64,000 nucleotides of DNA from the NCBI RefSeq assembly GCF_010726645.1, contig NZ_AP022563.1, forward strand, positions 3,410,001-3,474,000. The letters are read 5' to 3'. The DNA is from Mycolicibacterium duvalii (GTDB lineage Bacteria > Actinomycetota > Actinomycetes > Mycobacteriales > Mycobacteriaceae). The translations under genes were made by a program, and so were the position numbers. Shown piece by piece: positions 56,620 through 64,000 of the stretch (positions are counted from its first letter, which is position 1; each line of letters starts with the position of its first letter). The notes under the pieces were generated by a model. It had not been told where the DNA came from and did no database searches. It was given only the letters and a program-made list of their open reading frames with translations.

Positions 56620-58002
56620 GTGGAACGGTTGAGCGCCTTCGATGCCGGCTTCCTCGACGCCGAGGATGCCGATCGCCACATCAGCCTCGCGGTCGGGGCG
56701 GTATCGGTGGTGGAGGGTCCCGTCCCGGAGCAGGACGAGATCGTGGCGGCGCTCGAGGAGCGGATCGCCGCAATCCCCCGACTTCGGCAGGTGGTTCGGC
56801 GTCAACGCTTCGACGCGGCGCCGCCCGAGTGGGTCGATGATCCTGCCCTCGACCTCGCGCACCACATTCACCGCGCCGCGCTCCCCCACCCCGGCGGTGA
56901 CCAGGAGTTGTTCCGGTTCGTCGCCGAGGCGATGGAGCCGCGCCTGGACCGGGAACGACCACTGTGGCAGTCCTGGGTCATCGAGGGCCTCGCCGACGGC
57001 CGGTGGGCGCTGCTGATCAAGGTGCACCACTGCATGGCGGACGGAATCGCCGCCATGCACCTGCTGGCCGGCCTCACCGACGGCGGAGAAGGCGACACCT
57101 ATGCCAGCGCGATCCGCGCCGCCCACGAGGAGTCGCATCGCCGTCCGTCACTGCCGACCCCGACGCTCAACCCGCTGCGGTGGATGCGCGGGGGCTGGAA
57201 CGCCGCCGCGGCGCTGGTGGCCACCACCCTGTCGACCGTCGAGGGCGCCGTCGACATCGTCGACAGCCTGGTGCGGCCGTCGGGCACCTCCCTCAACGGC
57301 CCGGTGACGACCATGCGGCGGTACAGCGCCGTCGAGGTTCCGATGGCGCGCGTGGCGTCGGTGTGCCACGCCTTCGATGTCACGCTCAATGATGTTGCGC
57401 TGGCGGCGATCACCGACAGTTTCCGGGCCGCGCTGCAGCGACGTGGCGAAAGGCCTCGCGCGGACTCGTTACGCACCCTGGTTCCCGTCTCGGTCCGATC
57501 CAACGATGCCGCTCATCTGCTCGACAACCGGGTGTCGGTGATGCTTCCGCATCTGCCGGTCGACGAGCCCGACCGGCTGGAGCAGCTCCGGACCGTGCAT
57601 CGGCGCCTGGAGCGGGCCAAGGCCAGCGGGCAGCGACAAGCCGGCAGCGCCACCGTGGCCGTGCTCAAGCTGGTGCCGTTCGCGGTGGCCACGCGGGCGG
57701 TCCGCGTGCTCACCGGGCTGCCTCAGCGCGGCGTCGTGACCCTGGCGACCAATGTGCCTGGGCCGCAGCACCGTCTGCAGGTGATGGGGCGCGACGTCGT
57801 GCGCATGCTGCCCATCCCTCCGGTGGCGCTGGGGTTGCGGGCTGCGGTGGCGATCCTGAGCTACGGAGACGAACTGGTCTTCGGGATCACCACCGATTTC
57901 GACACTTTTCCCGACGTCGACGAACTCGCCGCGGGCATCGGCGCGGCGGTGGACTCGCTGTCCGCCGCGGCGCGGCACCCGCGCCGGGGGACCCGGGAGT
58001 GA
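56620..58002 (+). CDS. Wax ester synthase/diacylglycerol acyltransferase (Tgs family)
   Basis: A 460-residue acyltransferase that makes triacylglycerol or wax esters from acyl-CoA. The catalytic motif HHxxxDG is H136-H137-C-M-A-D141-G142 in KVHHCMADGIAAMHLLAGLT; ERLSAFDAGFLDAEDAD, LWQSWVIEGLADGRWALLIK, and later GVVTLATNVPGPQHRLQVMG are family signatures. DosR-regulated tgs1 (Rv3130c) is the best-known relative and fits the setting beside devR. GTG start at 56620. The end overlaps the MgtE-like gene by four bases (GTGA), so the two are co-translated. Confidence 0.92.
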   Translation: MERLSAFDAGFLDAEDADRHISLAVGAVSVVEGPVPEQDEIVAALEERIAAIPRLRQVVRRQRFDAAPPEWVDDPALDLAHHIHRAALPHPGGDQELFRFVAEAMEPRLDRERPLWQSWVIEGLADGRWALLIKVHHCMADGIAAMHLLAGLTDGGEGDTYASAIRAAHEESHRRPSLPTPTLNPLRWMRGGWNAAAALVATTLSTVEGAVDIVDSLVRPSGTSLNGPVTTMRRYSAVEVPMARVASVCHAFDVTLNDVALAAITDSFRAALQRRGERPRADSLRTLVPVSVRSNDAAHLLDNRVSVMLPHLPVDEPDRLEQLRTVHRRLERAKASGQRQAGSATVAVLKLVPFAVATRAVRVLTGLPQRGVVTLATNVPGPQHRLQVMGRDVVRMLPIPPVALGLRAAVAILSYGDELVFGITTDFDTFPDVDELAAGIGAAVDSLSAAARHPRRGTRE

Positions 58003-59000
58003 CGCCGGCTCCCGCGGTCTCCTCTGCGCAACCGGCTCTGCTCGGCCCTGTCGACCAGGCGCTGCATCACGCGACGTTCGCGGTCCCGATCTTCGCACCC
58101 GACATTCCGGTCGCCGATGCACTGGATGCCATGCACGGCAGACGTTTTGACAGCGCGGCTGCGGTGGCCGTGCTCGACCCGGCACGCCGGCTGGTCGGGA
58201 TCGCGACGGTGGAGGCGATGTTCGCCGCCCCCGCAGGAGCGCGGCTGGGCGATGTCATGGACCCGACGCCGCCGACGGTCGCCCCCGACACCGACCAGGA
58301 GCACGCCGCGTGGCAGGCGGTGCAGCGTGCCGAGCCCTATCTGGCCGTCGTCGACAGCGACGATCGCTTCCTCGGCCTGATCCCGCCGCACCGACTTCTG
58401 GGCGTGCTGCTGCACGAACACGACGAGGACCTCGCCCGCCTCGGCGGCTTCCTGCACACCGTGGAATCCACCCGGTCGACGAGCGTGGAGTCGGTGCGGA
58501 AACGGCTGTGGCACAGGGTCCCCTGGCTGATCATCGGCCTGCTCGGCGCGATGACATCGGCCGTGCTGATGACCGCGTTCGACGCCAGACTCAACGCCGA
58601 CCTGGCCATCGCATACTTCGTTCCGGGAATCGTGTACCTCGCCGACGCCGTGGGCACGCAGACCGAGACCCTGGCCATCCGCGGGCTGTCGGTCGGTGTG
58701 GGTATCCGCCGGATCGCCGCGCGCGAGGCGCTCACCGGCCTGTGCGTGGGCGTCCTGCTGGGCGCGGTGATGTGGCCGCTGGTGACGGTGCTGACGGGCA
58801 ACCACATGCTCTCGCTGGCCGTCTCACTGACGATCATCGGCGCCGGCACGGTGTCCACCCTGGTGGCGATGTGGTTGCCTTGGCTGTTGCACCGACTCGG
58901 CAAGGACCCGGCCTTCGGCGCCGGCCCCCTCGCGACGGTGCTACAAGACCTGCTGTCGATCCTGCTCTACTTCGGCGCGGTGAGCGCGCTCCTGAGCTGA
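57999..59000 (+). CDS. MgtE-type magnesium/divalent cation channel lacking the MgtE N-domain
   Basis: A 333-residue protein. Residues about 20-140 are two CBS domains (VADALDAMHGRRFDSAAAVA, LVGIATVEAMF, DRFLGLIPPHRLLGVLLHEH); residues 165-333 are the five-helix MgtE channel, with the conserved ELxxGNxGTQ-like segment reading YLADAVGTQTETLAIRGLSV and DPAFGAGPLATVLQDLLSIL near the end. The N-terminal helical domain of typical MgtE (about 130 residues) is absent. GTG start overlaps the acyltransferase stop. Predicted to pass Mg2+ under nucleotide or Mg2+ control through the CBS pair. Confidence 0.88.
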   Translation: MTPAPAVSSAQPALLGPVDQALHHATFAVPIFAPDIPVADALDAMHGRRFDSAAAVAVLDPARRLVGIATVEAMFAAPAGARLGDVMDPTPPTVAPDTDQEHAAWQAVQRAEPYLAVVDSDDRFLGLIPPHRLLGVLLHEHDEDLARLGGFLHTVESTRSTSVESVRKRLWHRVPWLIIGLLGAMTSAVLMTAFDARLNADLAIAYFVPGIVYLADAVGTQTETLAIRGLSVGVGIRRIAAREALTGLCVGVLLGAVMWPLVTVLTGNHMLSLAVSLTIIGAGTVSTLVAMWLPWLLHRLGKDPAFGAGPLATVLQDLLSILLYFGAVSALLS

Positions 59001-59009
59001 GCAGGGTCG

Positions 59010-59029
59010 AAGGTCTCTTGAGTCCCTGC
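59010..59029 (+). promoter_or_regulatory. Weak DosR-box candidate before the universal stress operon
   Basis: The 20-base site matches 11 of 20 positions of TTSGGGACTWWAGTCCCSAA; its right half AGTCCC is perfect and its left half poor. It lies about 75 bases upstream of the universal stress protein ATG, a plausible distance. Given devR nearby it is worth testing, but the match alone is weak. Confidence 0.35.
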
Positions 59030-59102
59030 CCCGACGACCTCTACCGTGGTGGTGCGGCCCGGTTCCGGGCCGGGACCGCCGAAATCGACTTGAGGAGTCA
59101 GG

Positions 59103-59975
59103 ATGGCCGCGGCCACCGAGATCGGGAAAATTATTGTCGGCGTGGATGATTCACCGGCTGCACAGCCCGCCCTGGAATGGGCCGCGGCGGAGGCCGCACT
59201 GCACGAGGTCCCGCTGGTCATCCTGTACGCCGCCACGGTCCCCGTCGGCATGTGGCCGGCGGGGGCGGCGCCGGTCGGATTCATGGAGTGGCAGAGCCAG
59301 ATCGGTGAGGACATCCTGGCGGCCGCCGCGCAGACGGTACGGAAGGTCACCGACGGTGCGGTCCCGGTCAGCACCGAGTTCGCCGTCTCCACCCCGACTG
59401 CGGCCCTGGTGGAAGCCTCCCGCACGGCCGGCATGGTGGTCGCCGGATCCCGCGGCAGAGGGCGGCTCGCGCGCGCGCTCCTCGGCAGCACCAGCATGGG
59501 ACTGGTGCACCGCGCCCACTGCCCGGTCGTCGTGGTGCGTGACCACCCCCGCCCCGCCGAGGACGCTCCGGTACTGCTGGGATTCGACGGGTCGTCGGCC
59601 TGCGAAGCCGCCGTCGACGCCGCCTTCCGGGAAGCGTCCCTGCGCCGGGTCCGGCTCGTCGCTCTGCACGCCTGGTGGTCGCCGGGCGCGTTCGAGATGC
59701 CCGGATTCCATTGGGAGGAGATCCACCCCGAGGTCGAGCGTGAGGCGTCCCAGCAGCTGGCCGGGTGGCAGGAGCGCTTTCCCGACGTGCAGGTCGACTG
59801 CGAAGTCGTCGCCGACGAGCCCGCACGCCGACTCGTCGAGCGATCCGAAGCGGCTCAGCTTCTGGTCGTGGGCAGCCGGGGACACGGCGCCGTGACAGGC
59901 ACGCTGCTCGGCTCCGTCAGCGGCTCCGTCGTGCAGGAGGCTACGGTACCGGTCATGGTGGTGCGTCCCCGGTGA
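59103..59975 (+). CDS. Tandem universal stress protein (two UspA domains)
   Basis: A 290-residue protein with two UspA domains, the common mycobacterial form and a frequent DosR-regulon product (compare Rv2623). Domain 1: GKIIVGVDDSPAAQPALEWA to the ATP motif GSRGRGRLARALLGSTS; domain 2: PVLLGFDGSSACEAAVDAAF to GSRGHGAVTGTLLGSVS. Both have intact G-2x-G-9x-G-(S/T). GAGGAG is 6-7 bases before the ATG. The stop overlaps the next gene (GTGA). Confidence 0.93.
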   Translation: MAAATEIGKIIVGVDDSPAAQPALEWAAAEAALHEVPLVILYAATVPVGMWPAGAAPVGFMEWQSQIGEDILAAAAQTVRKVTDGAVPVSTEFAVSTPTAALVEASRTAGMVVAGSRGRGRLARALLGSTSMGLVHRAHCPVVVVRDHPRPAEDAPVLLGFDGSSACEAAVDAAFREASLRRVRLVALHAWWSPGAFEMPGFHWEEIHPEVEREASQQLAGWQERFPDVQVDCEVVADEPARRLVERSEAAQLLVVGSRGHGAVTGTLLGSVSGSVVQEATVPVMVVRPR

Positions 59976-60592
59976 GCGCGACGACCGTTGCGGTACTCGT
60001 CGGCGGCTGGTGCCTGGCCGGGGTGCTGTCCGGCGTCTGGATGGCGCGGCGCGGGTACGACCCGTTGTGGATCCTGATCGCACTTCCGCTCGGTCTGCTG
60101 TTCGTACCGATCGCGATTGAACGGGTGCGCCGTCCGAAGGACGTGCACACTTCGAGTTCACCGCGGAGGCTGCCCGGCCGGGGCGAGGGCAGCAGGGGTC
60201 TGCGGGTGCTCGCGGGGCTGGACGGGTCAGCGGAATCGCAGGAGGCGCTGGCGGCGGTGTCGCGCATCCTCGGACCCGCGTGCGAGTTGCTCGTGCTGGC
60301 CGAAGTGGTTCATCACGAGGCGACCGACGACGACGCGAAGGTCGAGATCAATGCCGCCTCGCAGCGGTTGACCGCGGCAGCGGCCGACATCGCGGTGGCG
60401 GGATCGGTGCACACCGAGGTGCTGGTGGGCGCTGCGGGTTCGGCGTTGCGCCGCTACGCCGCCGACCACGACATCGACGTCCTGGTCGTCGGCCGGCGCG
60501 GCCGCGGGCTGTCCCGCCGCGTACTGGGCAGCGTCTCGGGCGACCTCGTCGAGCACTCGCCGATCCCGGTCCTGGTCGCGCCGCAGCGCTAG
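59972..60592 (+). CDS. Membrane-anchored single-domain universal stress protein
   Basis: A 206-residue protein: two N-terminal membrane helices (about 2-22, TTVAVLVGGWCLAGVLSGVW, and 29-48, PLWILIALPLGLLFVPIAIE) then a basic linker and one UspA domain (LRVLAGLDGSAESQEALAAV to GRRGRGLSRRVLGSVSGDLV). The ATP motif has eight residues where nine are usual between the second and third Gly, so nucleotide binding is uncertain. GTG at 59972 overlaps the upstream Usp stop. It precedes the antiporter gene by 17 bases, suggesting a membrane-bound sensor or regulator of that transporter. Confidence 0.85.
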   Translation: MSATTVAVLVGGWCLAGVLSGVWMARRGYDPLWILIALPLGLLFVPIAIERVRRPKDVHTSSSPRRLPGRGEGSRGLRVLAGLDGSAESQEALAAVSRILGPACELLVLAEVVHHEATDDDAKVEINAASQRLTAAAADIAVAGSVHTEVLVGAAGSALRRYAADHDIDVLVVGRRGRGLSRRVLGSVSGDLVEHSPIPVLVAPQR

Positions 60593-60609
60593 CTGCGAGG
60601 ATCGGATAC

Positions 60610-62292
60610 ATGGAGCTGCACCCCTTCGCCACCATCGCGGCAGTACTGGCAACCGCCACGGTGGGCGGGGTGATCGCCACCCGACTGCGCCAGCCGCTGA
60701 TCGTCGCGTTCATCATCGTCGGCATCGGCGTGGGCCCCGTCGGATTCGGGTGGGTCTCCAGCGACGGAACCGTGGACCTGTTGGCCCGACTGGGCATTGC
60801 GATCCTGCTTTTCCTGGTCGGACTGCGCCTGGATCTGCAGATGATCCGCAGCACCGGTCCCGTCGCGGTGGCGACCGGGCTGGGTCAGGTTCTGTTCACC
60901 TCGGTCGTCGGCTACTTCCTCGCGCTCGGCCTCGGGATGGACTCCGTCACCGCGATCTATGTCGCGGTGGCACTGACGTTCTCGTCGACGATCATCATCG
61001 TCAAACTGCTCTCGGACAAGCGTGAACTCGACCAACTGCACGGTCGCATCGCCGTCGGTTTCCTCATCGTCCAGGACATCGTCGTCGTGCTCGTGATGAT
61101 CGCGCTGACCGCGTTCGGGCAGAACACCGGCGACTCCCTCGGGCTCGGGATCGTCGAGGTGATCGGGAAGGGCGCGGCACTGATCGCCGGCACCTGGCTG
61201 ATGATGCGCTACGTGCTGCCGCGGCTGCTTCCGCAGATCGCCCAGTCACAAGAACTGCTGATGCTGTTCGGGGTGTCCTACGCGGTCGCGGTCGCCGCGT
61301 TGAGCGAATGCCTCGGGTTCAGCTCCGAGGTCGGTGCATTCCTGGCCGGAGTCTCGTTGGCCGGCACCCGGTTCCGGGACGCCGTCGGTGCGCGACTGAC
61401 CAGCCTGCGGGACTTTCTGCTGTTGTTCTTCTTCCTCAACCTGGGCGCCCACCTTGATTTCACCGATGCCGGACGCCAGCTTCTCGACGCGTCGATCCTG
61501 TCGGCCTTCGTACTGATCGGCAATCCGCTCATCGTCATCGCGATCATGGCCGCGATGCGCTACCCAGTACGGATCGGTTTCCTCGCCGGACTCACCGTCG
61601 CGCAGATCTCCGAGTTCTCTCTTATCCTGGCGGCGTTGGGGTTGAGCCTGGGCCATATCACCAACGCGACCGTCAGCCTCATCACCGTCGTCGGACTCAT
61701 CACCATCGGCGGCTCGACGTACATGATCATGTATTCGCATCAGCTCTACGCCCGGCTGGAGCGGTGGCTCGTCAAGCTGGAACGCAAGCGCCAGCACGCC
61801 CCCGTACCCGACGACCATGGTGACGACTACGACGTGATCCTGTTCGGGCTGGGAAGATTCGGCAGTCATGTGGCCGAGCGCCTCACCGACGCCGGCCATC
61901 GGGTCCTGGGTGTCGACTTCGATCCGCACGGAATCACCGCGCACCGCCGCAGCCGTGTCGCGACAGCCTTCGGGAGTGCCGAGGACATCGACCTTCTCGA
62001 GGCCCTCCCACTGGAGCGGGCCAAATACGTCATCAGCGCTATCCCGGTGCTGCAAACCAATCTCGCTTTGCTGCAGGGACTTCGGACCCACCACTTCGGG
62101 GGTGCGATCGCGCTGACGGCCCACACCCGCATCGATGCCGACCGGCTGCGCGCCACCGGCGTCGACATCGTCTTGGAGCCGTTCTCCGCCGCGGCCCATT
62201 CCACGTCGGAGACGCTGCACGATCTCCTCACCGCCGACAACGGAACCGCCGACAACGGCCCGGGACATCCGCCGGACCGGCCGTCGAGATAG
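60610..62292 (+). CDS. CPA2-family K+(Na+)/H+ antiporter with C-terminal RCK/TrkA-N domain
   Basis: A 560-residue protein: about 12-13 membrane helices ([72 protein letters not shown], with the Gln-Asp pair of KefB-type exchangers; [19 protein letters not shown]), then from about 405 an RCK domain with the nucleotide motif [17 protein letters not shown] and [15 protein letters not shown]. The RCK binds NAD(H) or another nucleotide to gate the antiporter. GAGGA lies 8-9 bases before the ATG. Last gene of the Usp-Usp-antiporter operon; its end overlaps the convergent site-2 protease-like gene by 65 bases. Confidence 0.92.
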   Translation: MELHPFATIAAVLATATVGGVIATRLRQPLIVAFIIVGIGVGPVGFGWVSSDGTVDLLARLGIAILLFLVGLRLDLQMIRSTGPVAVATGLGQVLFTSVVGYFLALGLGMDSVTAIYVAVALTFSSTIIIVKLLSDKRELDQLHGRIAVGFLIVQDIVVVLVMIALTAFGQNTGDSLGLGIVEVIGKGAALIAGTWLMMRYVLPRLLPQIAQSQELLMLFGVSYAVAVAALSECLGFSSEVGAFLAGVSLAGTRFRDAVGARLTSLRDFLLLFFFLNLGAHLDFTDAGRQLLDASILSAFVLIGNPLIVIAIMAAMRYPVRIGFLAGLTVAQISEFSLILAALGLSLGHITNATVSLITVVGLITIGGSTYMIMYSHQLYARLERWLVKLERKRQHAPVPDDHGDDYDVILFGLGRFGSHVAERLTDAGHRVLGVDFDPHGITAHRRSRVATAFGSAEDIDLLEALPLERAKYVISAIPVLQTNLALLQGLRTHHFGGAIALTAHTRIDADRLRATGVDIVLEPFSAAAHSTSETLHDLLTADNGTADNGPGHPPDRPSR

Positions 62293-62965
62293 CCGCGATG
62301 GCCCCGCCGATGACCGACGCCAGCAGCAGCTGCAGCAAGCCCAGCCCGATCAGGACATAGCCGAGCACGCAGCCCGCTTGCGCGGCGCCGATCGCCGCGC
62401 GCGCCGGATCGCCGTGCCGGCGCCAGAGGTAGGCGCGCAGAATCCGGCCGCCGTCCAGCGGGGCGCCCGGCAGCAGGTTGAACACCGCAAGCACCGCATT
62501 GGCGACCGCCAGCCACGCGAGCACAGCGGCGGCCAGCGCACCGGCCCCACCGGTCGCCAGGGCTGTCGCGGCCGCGGCGAACACACCGGACAACACCAGA
62601 CTCAGCGCGGGACCGGCGGCGGCCATCCGGAATTCGTCGCGGGGGGTCCTGGCTTCCCCTGCGAGCCGCGCGATACCGCCGAACAGCCACAGGGTCACTT
62701 CCGGCACCGGGATGCCGGCCCGGCGGGCCACCACCGCGTGAGCGAGTGCGTGGGCCAAAAGCGCGACCGCGAGCAACACGGCGCCGCACAGCCCGGCCAA
62801 CCAGTAGGCCCCGCGCGAGTATCCGGGTGTGGTCTGCGGAAGGGTACCGGCGAGGCTCCAGGCGAACAGCCAGACGATGACCAGCACACTCCAGTGCACG
62901 CTCACGGTCAGACCGCGCACCCGCCCCAGGACCAGTCCGCGCTCGATGCCCGCCTGCCGACTCAC
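62228..62965 (-). CDS. Truncated Rip3-like site-2 protease, catalytic Glu replaced by Ala
   Basis: A 245-residue intramembrane metalloprotease of the M50/S2P family, close to mycobacterial Rip3 (Rv2625c, a DosR-regulon gene). [18 protein letters not shown], the zinc motif region [19 protein letters not shown] and [20 protein letters not shown] are clear. The HExxH motif reads H72-A-L-A-H76: both zinc His and D171 are present but the catalytic Glu is Ala (codon GCA). The usual C-terminal CBS domains are missing: the protein stops about 70 residues after the LDGG motif with a basic end, where it overlaps the antiporter gene by 65 bases. GTG start overlaps the ACP stop. It may be a regulatory pseudoprotease or a decaying gene. 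Confidence 0.85.
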   Translation of the reverse strand: MSRQAGIERGLVLGRVRGLTVSVHWSVLVIVWLFAWSLAGTLPQTTPGYSRGAYWLAGLCGAVLLAVALLAHALAHAVVARRAGIPVPEVTLWLFGGIARLAGEARTPRDEFRMAAAGPALSLVLSGVFAAAATALATGGAGALAAAVLAWLAVANAVLAVFNLLPGAPLDGGRILRAYLWRRHGDPARAAIGAAQAGCVLGYVLIGLGLLQLLLASVIGGAIAAISTAGPADVPGRCRRFRCRR

Positions 62966-63216
62966 GGCGTCATCGTATGGCGCTGGACATATCCGACCAG
63001 ATCGGCGACGGTGCGCAGCTTCTGGTAGTCAGACTCGGGTATGTCGACACTGAGTCTTTTGTGAATGCCGACAAGGAAGTTCAACCAGTCCATCGAATCG
63101 AGATCGACCTGGTCGCGAAGCAGCGTGTGGTCGTCGATCTCCTCCGGCTCCACCTCCGGGGCGATCGACGTCAGCACCGACAGAATGTCGCTGCGGATGT
63201 CCTGGCTTGTTCTCAT
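62962..63216 (-). CDS. Acyl carrier protein
   Basis: An 84-residue ACP-like protein. The phosphopantetheine serine is S41 in [20 protein letters not shown], followed by the recognition helix and [20 protein letters not shown]. It is not the FAS-II AcpM (no long C-terminal tail). ATG at 63216 has GAGGAG seven bases upstream, inside the E2 gene end; the gap to the E2 stop is 4 bases. It overlaps the S2P-like gene start (GTGA), so E2, ACP and the S2P-like protein are one operon. Confidence 0.92.
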   Translation of the reverse strand: MRTSQDIRSDILSVLTSIAPEVEPEEIDDHTLLRDQVDLDSMDWLNFLVGIHKRLSVDIPESDYQKLRTVADLVGYVQRHTMTP

Positions 63217-63220
63217 GCGG

Positions 63221-64000
63221 TCACTCCTCGAGTTGTTCGGGCTGTTGGAGGAGTTGATCGACGGCGGCGAGAAACAGTGCTCCGCGGTGCCCGTCACTGG
63301 CTCGGTGGTCTGCGGCCAGCGTCGCGTGCACCGTGGTCGCGATCCGGATTCCGCCGTCCATCGCCCAGACGCGCTGCGCGGGCTTGCCGAAACCCACCAA
63401 CGCCACCTGCGGCGGATAGATGATGCCGAAGACCGCGTCGACGCCCTGGTCCCCGAGGTTGGTCACGGTGATCGTCGGGTCGGACATCTCTGAACTGCGC
63501 AGCGACCCCGCGCGGGCGCGCGCCACCAGGTCGGTGAGGTCGGACATCACCTCGTCGAGCTTCTTGCCGGCGACATCGTGGATGGCCGGTGCCACCAGAC
63601 CACCCCCACGCAACGAGATCGCGACACCGACGTGCACCGCATCGGCGTGTACCAAGCCATCGTCGCGCCAGAAGCCGTTTATCTCGGGAAACCGCTGAGC
63701 CGCAACCGCAACCGCTTTGAGCTGCAACACCGCGGGCAGCACCCGGTCGGTGATGGATCGCTGGGCGTTGCGTTCGGCCAGCCACTCCAGCGCCGGGTCC
63801 AGCAGGATCTCCTGGCGAAGGTAGTAGTGCGGGATTTCGCGCTTGGAGCGGCCCATCGCCGCGGCAATGGACTGCCGCATCGCCGCGGCGCGGCTCTCGG
63901 CGGGCTTCACGGTTGCCGGCCGCGCGGTCGCGGCAGTCGGCTCGACCCCCTGCGCTGCGGCGTGTTCGACGTCGACGATGGTGACCGCGCCCTGCGGACC
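63221..64000 (-). CDS. 2-oxo acid dehydrogenase E2 acyltransferase, C-terminal part (runs off the window)
   Basis: The frame is open to the end of the window (about 259 residues seen). The first visible residues, [15 protein letters not shown], look like the end of a peripheral E1/E3-binding domain. The catalytic acyltransferase domain follows: [60 protein letters not shown] and the active-site [14 protein letters not shown] (His and Asp of DHRxxDG). The lipoyl domain would be upstream, outside the window. It belongs to a pyruvate- or branched-chain-type dehydrogenase complex. It is unusual in being followed directly by an ACP gene. Confidence 0.92.
   Translation of the reverse strand, partial: GPQGAVTIVDVEHAAAQGVEPTAATARPATVKPAESRAAAMRQSIAAAMGRSKREIPHYYLRQEILLDPALEWLAERNAQRSITDRVLPAVLQLKAVAVAAQRFPEINGFWRDDGLVHADAVHVGVAISLRGGGLVAPAIHDVAGKKLDEVMSDLTDLVARARAGSLRSSEMSDPTITVTNLGDQGVDAVFGIIYPPQVALVGFGKPAQRVWAMDGGIRIATTVHATLAADHRASDGHRGALFLAAVDQLLQQPEQLEE

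Overview
The window is high-GC actinobacterial DNA that can be placed with confidence in a mycobacterium, most likely a rapid grower of the Mycolicibacterium type. From sigD to infA (about 0.2 to 54.2 kb) the gene order follows the Mycobacterium tuberculosis Rv3413c-Rv3462c block: rsdA, sigD, a Rv3415c-like gene, whiB3, groEL1, groES, tsaD, rimI, tsaB, tsaE, alr, gadB, nnr, glmS, a Rv3438-like gene, Rv3439c/Rv3440c-like genes, glmM, rpsI, rplM, esxT, esxU, a Rv3446c-like gene, eccC4, eccD4, mycP4, eccB4, two cutinases, truA, rplQ, rpoA, rpsD, rpsK, rpsM, rpmJ and infA. The species cannot be named from this sequence alone.

Extra genes interrupt this backbone. Between whiB3 and groEL1 lie a minus-strand run (class I DAHP synthase, an unknown protein, a tandem HD-GYP/LuxR regulator, an MddA-like methyltransferase), two small proteins, a zinc alcohol dehydrogenase and a membrane-anchored DUF4352-like protein. 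Between groES and tsaD are a deazaflavin-dependent nitroreductase-like protein, a 13E12-family HNH protein with an SOS box, a small secreted CDGP protein and a SnoaL-like protein. Between the Rv3438-like and Rv3439c-like genes sit an F420-type oxidoreductase broken by a one-base insertion, a TetR regulator and an acyl-CoA dehydrogenase. An aldehyde dehydrogenase, a TetR regulator and a hydrolase lie between rplM and esxT. A CGNR regulator with a divergent EamA transporter lies between eccB4 and the cutinases.

The core of 37-47 kb is the ESX-4 type VII secretion locus (esxT, esxU, Rv3446c-like, eccC4, and the divergent eccD4-mycP4, then eccB4). About 7 kb away is a Rv3440c/Rv3439c-like pair with features of a type VII secreted heterodimer: a WXG motif in the long partner and a YxxxD tail in the short one.

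After infA the synteny stops. The last 9.5 kb looks like a dormancy (DosR-type) island: a devR/dosR response regulator with no sensor kinase beside it, a wax ester/diacylglycerol acyltransferase overlapping an MgtE-like channel, two universal stress proteins, a CPA2-type antiporter, and on the other strand a dehydrogenase E2 acyltransferase, an acyl carrier protein and a truncated Rip3-like site-2 protease whose catalytic Glu is Ala.

The most interesting regulatory element is upstream of the class I DAHP synthase gene. A leaderless 24-codon reading frame rich in aromatic residues overlaps a long hairpin and is followed by a terminator-like hairpin and a competing pairing segment, which is the architecture of a ribosome-dependent attenuator. 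Other clear sites are a CIRCE operator inside the groES promoter, a LexA-type SOS box on the HNH gene, palindromic operators between divergent regulator/target pairs, and several genes that appear to be translated from leaderless transcripts.
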